Assembly (NCBI RefSeq): GCF_014596945.1
Contig: NZ_JACVXB010000001.1
Coordinates: forward strand, 432,314 to 496,313
Reading direction: 5' to 3'
Origin: Aestuariibaculum sediminum
Lineage (GTDB): Bacteria > Bacteroidota > Bacteroidia > Flavobacteriales > Flavobacteriaceae
Length of the DNA: 64,000 bases
Positions within the stretch are counted from its first letter, which is position 1. Each line of letters starts with the position of its first letter. This document shows positions 7,517 through 15,908 of the stretch, piece by piece. The position numbers and the translations under genes were made by a program. The notes beneath the pieces were generated by a model. That model saw nothing but the letters and a program-made list of their open reading frames with translations, was not told where the DNA came from and did not search any database.

Positions 7517-10500
7517 TTAATTTAATTTAAATTTTACGTGCTCACTTTCAAGTTCGCTAATCAATTCCTGACATACTTTTATTTTTTGCCGGCGACTTAA
7601 CATATTAAGTTTTATTTTTTCGACGTTATCGTAAACAACAAAATTTAACGACTGATTCCCCGGATGCATATCAATGAGCTCTTTAAGCCTTAAAATTTTA
7701 CTTTCTTTTAGATCCTCGATTGCCAATTGTATGGATAGTTTTTTAGCATAACTCTCCATGACATCGTGTAACAACTGAAAATTATTAAACTGCAAACGTG
7801 GATCGCTTCGCTTCCCGGTATCTTTATTGATCCAGCCTTCGCGAACAAAAGTTTTTACAAACACAAAATTGTTATGCATTAAAAAGTGCCTGAATTTTAA
7901 ATATTCTTCCCCAAAAATCCTGAATTCGAAACTATCGTTATAGTCCTCAATGGTAAACATGGCCCAGCCTTTTCCTTGTTTACTAACGCGGTGTTGCACA
8001 TCGGTAACTACGCCACCAAAAACCAATTCGCGATTTACATAAGGTTCCAGCGTATTAAAGAAACTTAAATTGGCATTACAAAACGTTCGCAGTTCTATTT
8101 TGAAATCGTCAAGCGGATGACCCGATATATAAATACCAACGACCTCCCGTTCTTTGGCTAGTTTTTCCATGGTTCCCCATTCTTCACATGGCGGTACCTG
8201 AGGCTCTTCAATTTGAACTTCGCTCGCTTCACCAAACAAACTTACTTGAGCCGAATTTTCATTTTCCTGATGTTTATTTCCGTATTTAATGGCCTTTTCC
8301 AAGAAAGTGATACCATCGCCTTCATCATGAAAATATTGTGCCCTATGGGTATTTCCAAAACAGTCGAAACCTCCTGCCAGGGCTAAGTTTTCAAAAGCTT
8401 TTTTATTGGCAGCTCGCAAGTCGATGCGTTTCGCAAAATCAAAAATAGATTTATAATGTCCGTCTTTTTTACGATTTTCAACAATAGTCATTACCGCGCC
8501 ATGTCCAACACCTTTAATGGCTCCCATACCAAAGCGCACCGCATTGTCTTTATTTACTGAGAATTTATAAAACGATTCGTTAACATCGGGACCAAGCACA
8601 TCCAGCTTCATACGCTTACACTCTTCCATAAAAAAGGTTACCTGCTTAATATCGTTCATGTTATTAGACAGTACCGCCGCCATGTATTCAGCTGGGTAAT
8701 GCGCTTTTAAATACGCTGTTTGGTAAGCAATCCAGGCATAACAGGTGGAATGCGATTTATTGAAGGCGTAACTCGCAAAAGCTTCCCAGTCTTTCCATAC
8801 TTTTTCGAGAACCTTAGCATCGTGACCATTAGCACTCGCCTGATCGATAAACTTAGGTTTCATTTTATCAAGTACGGCAATTTGTTTTTTACCCATCGCC
8901 TTACGCAATACGTCGGCCTCACCTTTAGTAAACCCTGCTAACTTTTGCGACAGCAACATTACCTGCTCTTGATATACCGTAATACCATAGGTTTCTTGAA
9001 GATACTCTTCCATGGCAGGTAAATCGTACTCAATCTCCTCGTCACCGTGTTTTCTGCGAACGAAAGACGGAATATATTCCATGGGTCCCGGACGATACAA
9101 GGCATTCATGGCAATTAAATCTTCGAATACCGTTGGCTTTAAATCGCGAAGGTGTTTTTGCATACCGGGCGATTCGTATTGGAACACCCCTACCGTTTCT
9201 CCACGTTGGAATAATGCATAGGTTTCTTCATCATCTAACGGAAAAGTCTCAGGGTCTAATTGAATACCGTGCTTTGCTTTTACAATCTTAACCGTATCTT
9301 TAATCAAGGTTAAAGTTTTTAACCCCAGGAAATCCATTTTTAGTAGCCCAGCTTCCTCTACTACCGAGTTGTCGAACTGCGTTACATATAAATCGGAATC
9401 TTTGGCTACCGAAACTGGAACGAACTTGGTAATATCGTCGGGCGTGATGATAACCCCACAGGCGTGAATACCCGTATTACGCACCGAACCTTCCAAGACT
9501 TTCGCCAGATTAACCGTTTCGGAATCGAGACCTTCGCCATCGGCAATATTTAAAAGCTCATTTACTTTTTCAAGCTCTTCGGCACGGAATTTATCGGCTA
9601 GGCCTTTTTCATCTAAAGCGAAAATTTTATTCAGCTTAGACATATTCGGAATTAGCTTCGCAATGCGATCGGCATCAAACAAAGGTAAATCGAGAACACG
9701 AGCCGTATCTCTAATCGACGACTTTGCCGCCATGGTTCCGTAGGTAATAATCTGAGCCACTTGATTGGCACCATATTTTTGAATTACATAATCCATCACC
9801 CGGCTTCGACCTTCATCATCAAAATCGATATCGATATCGGGCATACTAATACGATCTGGATTAAGAAAACGCTCAAAAAGCAAATCGTACTTCATGGGGT
9901 CTATATTGGTAATCCATAAACAATATGCCACTACCGAACCTGCTGCCGATCCACGCCCCGGCCCCACCGACACATCCATATTTCGGGCCTCACGAATAAA
10001 ATCTTCTACAATTAAGAAATATCCTGGATACCCTGTATTTTCAATAACCGACAATTCGAAATCTAGACGCTCGGTTACTTCTTCACTCAATGGTTCGCCG
10101 TAACGCTTTTTAGCGCCTTCGTACGTTAAATGACGTAAATACGCGTTTTCTCCGCGTTTTCCGCCATCAACTAAATCTTCTTCATGTTTAAATTCGTCTG
10201 GAATACCGAAAGCCGGAAGTAAAACATCTCGTGCCAATTCAAAAGGCTCCACTTTATCAATAACCTCTTGAATATTACTTATAGCATCAGGCACGTCTTT
10301 AAATAAAGTCTTCATCTCTTCTGAAGACTTAAAATAATATTCTTGATTAGGCAGACCGTAACGATAACCACGACCACGGCCAATAGGGGTTGCCTGCTTT
10401 TCACCATCCTTTACACACAATAAAATGTCGTGTGCATTGGCATCATCCTTTTCGCAATAATACGTATTATTAGTAGCGATAAGCTTCACATCATGCTTTT

Positions 10501-11905
10501 TTGCAAAATCAATTAAAACCGTGTTCACACGATTTTCATCTTCCTGATTATGCCGCATAATTTCGATATACAAATCATCGCCAAACTGTTCCTTCCACCA
10601 CAATAAAGCCTCTTCGGCCTGATTTTCGCCTATATTTAACACCTTACTCGGCACCTCACCGTAAAGGTTACCCGTAAGCACAATAATATCTTCTTTATAC
10701 TGTTCAATAAGTTTTTTATCGATACGCGGCACATAGTAAAACCCATCGACAAACGCATGCGACGACAGTTTCGCCATATTATGGTAGCCATTTTTATTTT
10801 TAGCTAACAATACGACTTGATAACCGTTATCCTTTCTGGTTTTATCTTTATGATCTTCGCAAACAAAAAATTCGCAACCAATAATTGGTTTTATTTCTTT
10901 TACTTCAGTGTCTTCGCCATTCTCAAGAGCTTCGGCTATTTTAGCTTTAGCTGCTTTATTATGTGCACTTACCGCTTTTACAAAGTGAAAAGCGCCCATC
11001 ATATTACCATGATCGGTTAATGCCACAGCTGGCATATTATGTTTGGCTGCCGCCGAAACCAGCGCCGAAACACTGATCGTAGATTGTAATATTGAAAACT
11101 GCGAGTGATTGTGCAGATGAGCAAATTCCACTTCCTTTAATTCGGAAATGTTTTGTTTTATTTCTTCCGAAGAAATCTGCGTGCCTTCAGCCTTTTTTAA
11201 ACGCTCACGAATTTTAGCACTTTCCTGCTTAAGGTTAATATGCTTTAATCCAATAAGATCAATTTCCTTAGGATTAGCTTCCTTAAAATTCTGAAAGTAG
11301 TCTTCTTCAACATCGAGAGCTTCCTTGGTAAATTCTTCTAAACGAATTAACTCCAGAAAACAACGTGTCGTTGCCTCCACATCGGCTGTGGCATTATGCG
11401 CTTCGGCAAAAGGTTCGTTAAATAAATATTCGTGTAATTCGGTTAATGTTGGTAATTTGAATTTACCACCACGGCCACCAGGAATTTTACATAATTCGGC
11501 AGTATGTTCTGTACAGGTGTCTAAAACCGGAAGTTCTTGCAACATATTAGCCATCTCGCCACGAACAAATTCGGCTCCCATAATATTCAAATCGAACTTT
11601 ACGTTTTGTCCGACTATAAATTTGGTTTTACCAAGCACCTCGTTAAACTTTTCTAAAACCTCAACTAAGGGTACACCTTGCTCCTGAGCCAGTTCTGTTG
11701 AAATACCATGTATTTTTTCAGCATCATACGGAATATTAAATCCTTCGGGTTGCACCAAATAATCTTGATGATCGATACAGTTACCCATAGCATCGTGCAA
11801 CTGCCATGCAATTTGTATACAACGTGGCCAATTGTCGGTATCTGTTATGGGAGCATCCCATCGTTTAGGTAAACCTGTAGTTTCTGTATCGAAAATTAAG
11901 TACAT
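7517..11905 (-). CDS. dnaE: DNA polymerase III alpha subunit with N-terminal DnaQ-like exonuclease
   Basis: A 1462-residue replicative polymerase. Residues 1-195 are a DEDDh proofreading exonuclease: DTETTG with Asp6 and Glu8, Asp105 in KFDLN, and His170/Asp175 in AHNATADVEA. A PHP domain starts at HLHNHS (263-268) and includes TDHGN (297-301). The polymerase core has the catalytic PDIDIDF at 689-695 and GPGRGSAAGS near 648. An OB-fold region is near 1290-1380. DnaE of proteobacteria lacks the exonuclease and recruits a separate epsilon subunit; here it is fused. The PHP first motif reads FSILQSTIS instead of the common YSxLDG form. Confidence 0.97.
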   Translation of the reverse strand: MYLIFDTETTGLPKRWDAPITDTDNWPRCIQIAWQLHDAMGNCIDHQDYLVQPEGFNIPYDAEKIHGISTELAQEQGVPLVEVLEKFNEVLGKTKFIVGQNVKFDLNIMGAEFVRGEMANMLQELPVLDTCTEHTAELCKIPGGRGGKFKLPTLTELHEYLFNEPFAEAHNATADVEATTRCFLELIRLEEFTKEALDVEEDYFQNFKEANPKEIDLIGLKHINLKQESAKIRERLKKAEGTQISSEEIKQNISELKEVEFAHLHNHSQFSILQSTISVSALVSAAAKHNMPAVALTDHGNMMGAFHFVKAVSAHNKAAKAKIAEALENGEDTEVKEIKPIIGCEFFVCEDHKDKTRKDNGYQVVLLAKNKNGYHNMAKLSSHAFVDGFYYVPRIDKKLIEQYKEDIIVLTGNLYGEVPSKVLNIGENQAEEALLWWKEQFGDDLYIEIMRHNQEDENRVNTVLIDFAKKHDVKLIATNNTYYCEKDDANAHDILLCVKDGEKQATPIGRGRGYRYGLPNQEYYFKSSEEMKTLFKDVPDAISNIQEVIDKVEPFELARDVLLPAFGIPDEFKHEEDLVDGGKRGENAYLRHLTYEGAKKRYGEPLSEEVTERLDFELSVIENTGYPGYFLIVEDFIREARNMDVSVGPGRGSAAGSVVAYCLWITNIDPMKYDLLFERFLNPDRISMPDIDIDFDDEGRSRVMDYVIQKYGANQVAQIITYGTMAAKSSIRDTARVLDLPLFDADRIAKLIPNMSKLNKIFALDEKGLADKFRAEELEKVNELLNIADGEGLDSETVNLAKVLEGSVRNTGIHACGVIITPDDITKFVPVSVAKDSDLYVTQFDNSVVEEAGLLKMDFLGLKTLTLIKDTVKIVKAKHGIQLDPETFPLDDEETYALFQRGETVGVFQYESPGMQKHLRDLKPTVFEDLIAMNALYRPGPMEYIPSFVRRKHGDEEIEYDLPAMEEYLQETYGITVYQEQVMLLSQKLAGFTKGEADVLRKAMGKKQIAVLDKMKPKFIDQASANGHDAKVLEKVWKDWEAFASYAFNKSHSTCYAWIAYQTAYLKAHYPAEYMAAVLSNNMNDIKQVTFFMEECKRMKLDVLGPDVNESFYKFSVNKDNAVRFGMGAIKGVGHGAVMTIVENRKKDGHYKSIFDFAKRIDLRAANKKAFENLALAGGFDCFGNTHRAQYFHDEGDGITFLEKAIKYGNKHQENENSAQVSLFGEASEVQIEEPQVPPCEEWGTMEKLAKEREVVGIYISGHPLDDFKIELRTFCNANLSFFNTLEPYVNRELVFGGVVTDVQHRVSKQGKGWAMFTIEDYNDSFEFRIFGEEYLKFRHFLMHNNFVFVKTFVREGWINKDTGKRSDPRLQFNNFQLLHDVMESYAKKLSIQLAIEDLKESKILRLKELIDMHPGNQSLNFVVYDNVEKIKLNMLSRRQKIKVCQELISELESEHVKFKLN

Positions 11906-12046
11906 AAATATCTGTCTATCTGTTGATTTAGTTATACGATGTAACGTATAAATGGAGTGTATAAAAATACACAGAAAATAAAATTCTATGAAGTAAAGTT
12001 ATAAAGACTTTTAAACAAAAATCAGCTAAAACTTATTTAATAAATT

Positions 12047-12054
12047 TACATTTG
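12047..12054 (+). promoter_or_regulatory. Promoter -7 box of the lactonase gene
   Basis: TACATTTG matches TAnnTTTG and sits 44 nt before the start codon. No TTG is seen at the -33 position. Confidence 0.5.
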
Positions 12055-12098
12055 AATACACTTAAATTAAACCCTATTTTTGAATTAAACCCCTAACC

Positions 12099-13166
12099 AT
12101 GAAACTTTTTATTAGCCTGATTTTTGCGATCTCATTTGCGCCTTTAGCACTCTGCCAAAATATAGATATGTATTTAGGCACTTTTACCGATGGTGACAGC
12201 AAAGGCATTTACAAACTACAATTTGACACCATACAAGGGACTTTAAGTAATTTAAAACTCATTGCTAAGGCCGAAAGCCCATCGTTTTTAGCATTTTCAC
12301 CAGATAGAAAATTTTTATATGCTACTTGCCGAGACTCAAACGGCATCATCTCAGCTTATAAAATAAAAGATAACGATAGTTTAGAACTTATAAATTCTGT
12401 TGATAGTCATGGAGCAAGCCCTTGCCATGTCGCTATTAATGACAGAGGAAACAAACTTGCTGTGTCTAATTATACAGGTGGAACCATGGCTTTATTTGAT
12501 ATAAACTCAGACGGAAGTCTTACCGAAGCTTTACAAGTATTCAAACAAAGTACTGATATAGAACCTTCTCATGCCCATTCAGCCCATTTTATTAACAATG
12601 ATTTATTTGTAGCCGACTTAGGAAGAAATTCGGTATTTCAATATGAAAAAAGCGATGTAAGCGATGGCTACAAACTAAAAACAGAATCAATCGTTTCCAT
12701 GCAAACAGGAGCAGGGCCTCGTCATTTCACCTTTACAAAAGACCACAAATTCTTTTATATAATCAATGAACTTAACAGCAGTGTTACTGTTGCCAAAAAC
12801 ACCAAAGATGGCTTTAAACTCATTGAACACCAATCTACCCTTGATGACGAATTTAAAGGCGAGAGTTATTGTGCGGATATTCATTTAAGTCCAAACGAAC
12901 AGTATTTATACGGCTCCAACCGAGGTGAAAATTCGATTGTAGTTTTTAAAAGGCAACTCCATAATGGTAGACTTAAAAAAATTCAGACCATATCCGTTGA
13001 AGGCGACTGGCCCAGAAACTTCTCTATAGACCCCACGGGAAACTTTTTACTGGTTGGCAACAGAAGAACCAACAACATAAGTGTTTTTTCAATCAACAAA
13101 AGAAACGGCAAGCTAAAGTTTTTAAATAGCTTTAACGCTCCGAGCCCTGTTTGTTTATTATTCTAA
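12099..13166 (+). CDS. Lactonase family beta-propeller protein (6-phosphogluconolactonase-like)
   Basis: A 355-residue protein with a Sec signal peptide (residues 1-19, ending ALC-Q) and then a seven-bladed propeller typical of the YbhE/Pgl lactonase family. Recurrent blade motifs are visible: YLGTFTDG, SKGIYKLQ, ASPCHVAI, AHSAHF, GAGPRHFTF, SPNEQYLYGSNR and GDWPRNFSID. Cytoplasmic members hydrolyse 6-phosphogluconolactone; the export signal here argues for a periplasmic sugar-lactone or other substrate, so the pentose-phosphate role should not be assumed. It is a single gene between dnaE and rpsP. Confidence 0.9.
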   Translation: MKLFISLIFAISFAPLALCQNIDMYLGTFTDGDSKGIYKLQFDTIQGTLSNLKLIAKAESPSFLAFSPDRKFLYATCRDSNGIISAYKIKDNDSLELINSVDSHGASPCHVAINDRGNKLAVSNYTGGTMALFDINSDGSLTEALQVFKQSTDIEPSHAHSAHFINNDLFVADLGRNSVFQYEKSDVSDGYKLKTESIVSMQTGAGPRHFTFTKDHKFFYIINELNSSVTVAKNTKDGFKLIEHQSTLDDEFKGESYCADIHLSPNEQYLYGSNRGENSIVVFKRQLHNGRLKKIQTISVEGDWPRNFSIDPTGNFLLVGNRRTNNISVFSINKRNGKLKFLNSFNAPSPVCLLF

Positions 13167-13208
13167 AAACACACTGAAAAACAACAGTTTAAAAAACACC
13201 TTTTAGTA

Positions 13209-13237
13209 TTGGAATTTAAAAAAATGTAGTATCTTTG
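13209..13237 (+). promoter_or_regulatory. Promoter of rpsP
   Basis: TTG (13209-13211), an 18-nt spacer and TATCTTTG (13230-13237) match both Bacteroidota promoter elements. The box lies 47 nt before the rpsP start. Confidence 0.85.
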
Positions 13238-13284
13238 CACCCTCATTAATAACCGAGGTCGAGAACCTCAAATAATTAATTATT

Positions 13285-13791
13285 ATGCCTGTAAAAATTA
13301 GATTACAAAGACACGGTAAAAAAGGAAAACCATTTTACTGGATCGTAGCCGCTGATTCGCGTGCAAAAAGAGATGGTAGATACTTAGAAAAATTAGGAAT
13401 CTACAATCCAAACACTAACCCAGCAACAATCGAGTTAAATGTTGACGGTGCTGTAACTTGGTTACAAAATGGTGCACAACCAACCGATACTGCTAAAGCT
13501 ATTTTATCTTATAAAGGTGCTTTACTAAAAAACCATTTAGCTGGCGGTGTTAGAAAAGGTGCTCTTACCGAAGAGCAAGCTGAAGCAAAATTCCAAGAAT
13601 GGGTTGAAGCTAAAGCTGCAAAAGTTGGTTCTAAAACTGAAGGATTAGCCAAAGCTGAAGCTGAAGCTAAAGCTAAAGCATTAGAAGCTGAAAAAGCTGT
13701 AAACGAAGCACGTATTGCTGCTCAAGCTCCTGTAGTTGAAGAAACTGAAGCGCCTGCTGAAGAAGTAGAAGCTTCAAACGAAGAAGAATAA
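13285..13791 (+). CDS. rpsP: 30S ribosomal protein bS16 with long C-terminal extension
   Basis: The first ~85 residues are ribosomal protein S16 ([21 protein letters not shown], then [14 protein letters not shown] and PTDTAKAIL). It binds 16S rRNA and is needed for 30S assembly. The full length is 168 residues, about twice the E. coli protein. The extra part is a low-complexity tail rich in Ala, Glu and Lys, with repeated EAEAKAK motifs, probably an extended helix followed by an acidic end ([10 protein letters not shown]). Such tails occur in Bacteroidota S16. rimM follows, but a hairpin terminator lies between. Confidence 0.97.
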   Translation: MPVKIRLQRHGKKGKPFYWIVAADSRAKRDGRYLEKLGIYNPNTNPATIELNVDGAVTWLQNGAQPTDTAKAILSYKGALLKNHLAGGVRKGALTEEQAEAKFQEWVEAKAAKVGSKTEGLAKAEAEAKAKALEAEKAVNEARIAAQAPVVEETEAPAEEVEASNEEE

Positions 13792-13815
13792 AAAACTATT
13801 TTTTTATACTTTTAA

Positions 13816-13844
13816 AACTCCGATAGCTTCTATCGGAGTTTTTT
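13816..13844 (+). terminator. Terminator after rpsP
   Basis: A perfect 11-bp stem AACTCCGATAG / CTATCGGAGTT with a CTT loop is followed by four more T. It lies between rpsP and rimM, so it may attenuate rather than fully block transcription into rimM. Confidence 0.88.
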
Positions 13845-13918
13845 ATGCAAAAAGCTTTACCTTTTTTGCGAGATGCCGAGTGTTCTAGGCAGATATTAAA
13901 CTTGAACCCATATTAAAA

Positions 13919-13940
13919 TCCTGAATAACATTCAGGAGGA
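13919..13940 (+). promoter_or_regulatory. Hairpin with an AGGAGGA sequence before rimM
   Basis: TCCTGAA-TAACA-TTCAGGA forms a seven-pair hairpin whose 3' arm runs into AGGAGGA at 13934-13940, a near-perfect anti-16S match. The rimM ATG is at 13956, so the spacing is about 15 nt, long for a normal Shine-Dalgarno. Such strong sequences are rare upstream of genes in this window. Confidence 0.45.
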
Positions 13941-13955
13941 CAAAAACTAATTGTC

Positions 13956-14480
13956 ATGAAAAAAGAAGACTGCTTTTATTTAGGTAAAATTGTAAAAAAA
14001 TACAGTTTCAAAGGAGAATTACTCATAAAATTAGATACCGACCAACCAGAATTATATTCGGATCTAGATGCTATGTTTCTAGACATAAACCATACATTAA
14101 TTCCGTTCTTCATCGAATCTTCTCAGCTTCATAAATCGGATTTATTAAGAATTCGGTTTGAAGATGTTGAAACTGAAGCCGACGCCGAAGCACTGATAAA
14201 AACCGAAGTGTATTTACCTTTAGACCTTTTACCAAAGCTAGAAGGCAATAAATTTTATTTTCATGAGGTTATTGGGTTTACTATAGAAGACAAAAATTAC
14301 GGAACTGTCGGTAAAATTGTTTCTATTAACGATTCTACAGCGCAATCCCTTTTCGAAATAGAGAGTAATGGGAAAGACGTTTTAATTCCAATGAATGATG
14401 AATTTATTGTAAAAGTGGATAGAGACAATAAAACCATTATTGTAGAAACCCCTGAAGGTTTAATAGACTTATATCTTTAA
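13956..14480 (+). CDS. rimM: Ribosome maturation factor RimM
   Basis: A 174-residue RimM, which binds ribosomal protein S19 and helps mature the 30S head. The N-terminal RimM domain starts at FYLGKIVKKYSFKGELLIKL (residues 7-26), and the PRC-barrel half begins around FYFHEVIGF (100-108) and ends in the usual IVETPEGLIDLY. Its place after rpsP is the common bacterial order (rpsP-rimM), here without trmD following. A strong hairpin terminator follows. Confidence 0.96.
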   Translation: MKKEDCFYLGKIVKKYSFKGELLIKLDTDQPELYSDLDAMFLDINHTLIPFFIESSQLHKSDLLRIRFEDVETEADAEALIKTEVYLPLDLLPKLEGNKFYFHEVIGFTIEDKNYGTVGKIVSINDSTAQSLFEIESNGKDVLIPMNDEFIVKVDRDNKTIIVETPEGLIDLYL

Positions 14481-14499
14481 TCTATTTTTATTTACCCCA

Positions 14500-14538
14500 T
14501 AAAAAAAGCGAGACTTTAACGAGTCTCGCTTTTTTTTA
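14500..14538. terminator. Bidirectional terminator between rimM and the DUF2383 gene
   Basis: AGCGAGACT / AGTCTCGCT (14507-14515 and 14522-14530) with A-run before and T-run after can end transcription in both directions between these convergent genes. Confidence 0.9.
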
Positions 14539-14552
14539 TATGTTTTTTGTCC

Positions 14553-14999
14553 TTAGTAAGCCAAATCTAATTCACGTGTTAATGCCTGAATTGAACTTTG
14601 AATATCGTCACGCTGTTTTTCTAATAATTTACAGGTCGACAAGTCTAAATTAGGCTCCATTAACAATTGATTATACATATCGACACTTTCTAGCTTTAAT
14701 CTATAAATTTCACTTAACAATCCGGTTTCATCTTTAAACGCGACTAAGTTTCTAAAATTTCTCCAGATTTCATAAAAATTAGAACTTAATCCCGCTGGCT
14801 GATCACTTTTCTCTTCAATTATATCCATTTCGGCCTTAAGATCAAGTGAAAACTTTTGACGCTCCTCACTACGTTCTTTAAAAAAACGTTTTAAATCTTC
14901 GTTATCGATCGCTTCCATCGCTTCTAGATATACCTTTTCAACACCATCGTTAAAAACTAAAAGCTCCTTGACTTTATAAAATATTCTACCTGCATTCAT
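14553..14999 (-). CDS. Ferritin-like four-helix protein (PA2169/DUF2383 family)
   Basis: A 148-residue all-helical protein. The N-terminal VKELLVFNDGVEKVYLEAME and following RFFKERSEERQKF match the DUF2383 pattern in which a helix bundle carries acidic and other polar residues like ferritins. Function of the family is not established; some members are linked to stress. Several usual metal ligands cannot be assigned with confidence, so metal binding is not claimed. No signal peptide. It is monocistronic, with a TAnnTTTG box about 70 nt upstream and a shared terminator downstream. Confidence 0.8.
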   Translation of the reverse strand: MNAGRIFYKVKELLVFNDGVEKVYLEAMEAIDNEDLKRFFKERSEERQKFSLDLKAEMDIIEEKSDQPAGLSSNFYEIWRNFRNLVAFKDETGLLSEIYRLKLESVDMYNQLLMEPNLDLSTCKLLEKQRDDIQSSIQALTRELDLAY

Positions 15000-15069
15000 A
15001 CTAAAATCTTTTTCTTTTTCATTTTTTTAGAGCGATTAAAGAAAATCGTTCCATACTATTCATAACGTA

Positions 15070-15077
15070 CAAAATTA
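15070..15077 (-). promoter_or_regulatory. Promoter -7 box of the DUF2383 gene
   Basis: Minus strand reads TAATTTTG, matching TAnnTTTG, 71 nt before the start codon at 14999. No -33 TTG is evident. Confidence 0.45.
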
Positions 15078-15118
15078 CGACTTATTAAAAAACAGCTTAT
15101 TTTTTTAACACAGTTTAG

Positions 15119-15126
15119 TATTTTTG
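15119..15126 (+). promoter_or_regulatory. Promoter -7 box of trmN6, decides the start
   Basis: TATTTTTG matches TAnnTTTG. Transcription would begin near 15132, downstream of an in-frame ATG-less extension that starts at 15128, which excludes the longer reading and supports the ATG at 15182. Confidence 0.6.
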
Positions 15127-15181
15127 CGTGCATTTTATCGATAATTCAATGCGCTCTTTTATTTTTTTTAACAATTTCAAC

Positions 15182-15907
15182 ATGTCAAATAAACCATTCC
15201 AATTTAAAGAGTTCACTATTAATCAAGATCGCTGCGCCATGAAAGTGGGCACCGACGGCGTGCTTTTAGGTGCTTGGGCTCCTGTTGAAAAACATCCTTT
15301 TTCAATATTAGATATTGGTGCTGGCACAGGAATTATTGCGCTTATGTTAGCTCAGCGAAGCCATGCAGAACTCATTGATGCCCTTGAAATTGATGATGAC
15401 GCTTATGAGCAATGTGTTGATAATTTTGAACAATCACCCTGGGGAGACCGCCTGTTTTGTTATCATGCTTCGTTAGAGGAATTTGCCGAAGAAATAGACG
15501 ATAAATACGATTTAATAGTTTCTAACCCGCCATTTTATTCTGAAGATTATAAATCGGATAACGAACAACGGGATTTAGCAAGATTCAGCGATGCCATGCC
15601 ATTTCAGCATTTAATTGAAAGTGTATCGAAACTACTATCTGAAACAGGTAAATTTTGCGTTGTTATTCCTTATAAAGAAGAAAACAGTTTCATCGATCTG
15701 GCCTCAAAAGTAAACTTACATCCAAAAAAAATATTGCATGTAAAAGGCACAGCTAATTCAGCAATTAAACGTAGCCTTTTGAATTTCTCTTTCGGCGAAA
15801 GTATAGCTGAACCTATCGAAAAATCTGAATTGATTATTGAAACACAACGCCACCAATATACCGAAGATTATATCAATCTTACGAAAGATTTCTATTTAAA
15901 GATGTAG
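15182..15907 (+). CDS. trmN6: tRNA1(Val) (adenine(37)-N6)-methyltransferase
   Basis: A 241-residue class I SAM-dependent methyltransferase of the YfiC/TrmN6 family. The SAM-binding loop DIGAGTGIIALMLAQR is near residues 43-58 and the N6-adenine catalytic motif NPPFY is near 117-121. It modifies A37 of tRNA1-Val in E. coli. The start was set at MSNKPFQFKE because a longer in-frame reading adds 18 atypical residues that overlap the promoter box. It is convergent with the planctomycete-type operon, with one base between the stops. Confidence 0.93.
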   Translation: MSNKPFQFKEFTINQDRCAMKVGTDGVLLGAWAPVEKHPFSILDIGAGTGIIALMLAQRSHAELIDALEIDDDAYEQCVDNFEQSPWGDRLFCYHASLEEFAEEIDDKYDLIVSNPPFYSEDYKSDNEQRDLARFSDAMPFQHLIESVSKLLSETGKFCVVIPYKEENSFIDLASKVNLHPKKILHVKGTANSAIKRSLLNFSFGESIAEPIEKSELIIETQRHQYTEDYINLTKDFYLKM

Positions 15908-15908
15908 C

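Noticed and set aside
11325-11687. 120-residue plus-strand ORF within dnaE
   Set aside because: Lies fully opposite the conserved exonuclease domain of dnaE and has no motif of its own.
15128-15181. Longer start of trmN6
   Set aside because: It would begin just past the -7 box, before or at the predicted transcription start, and adds residues absent from the family.
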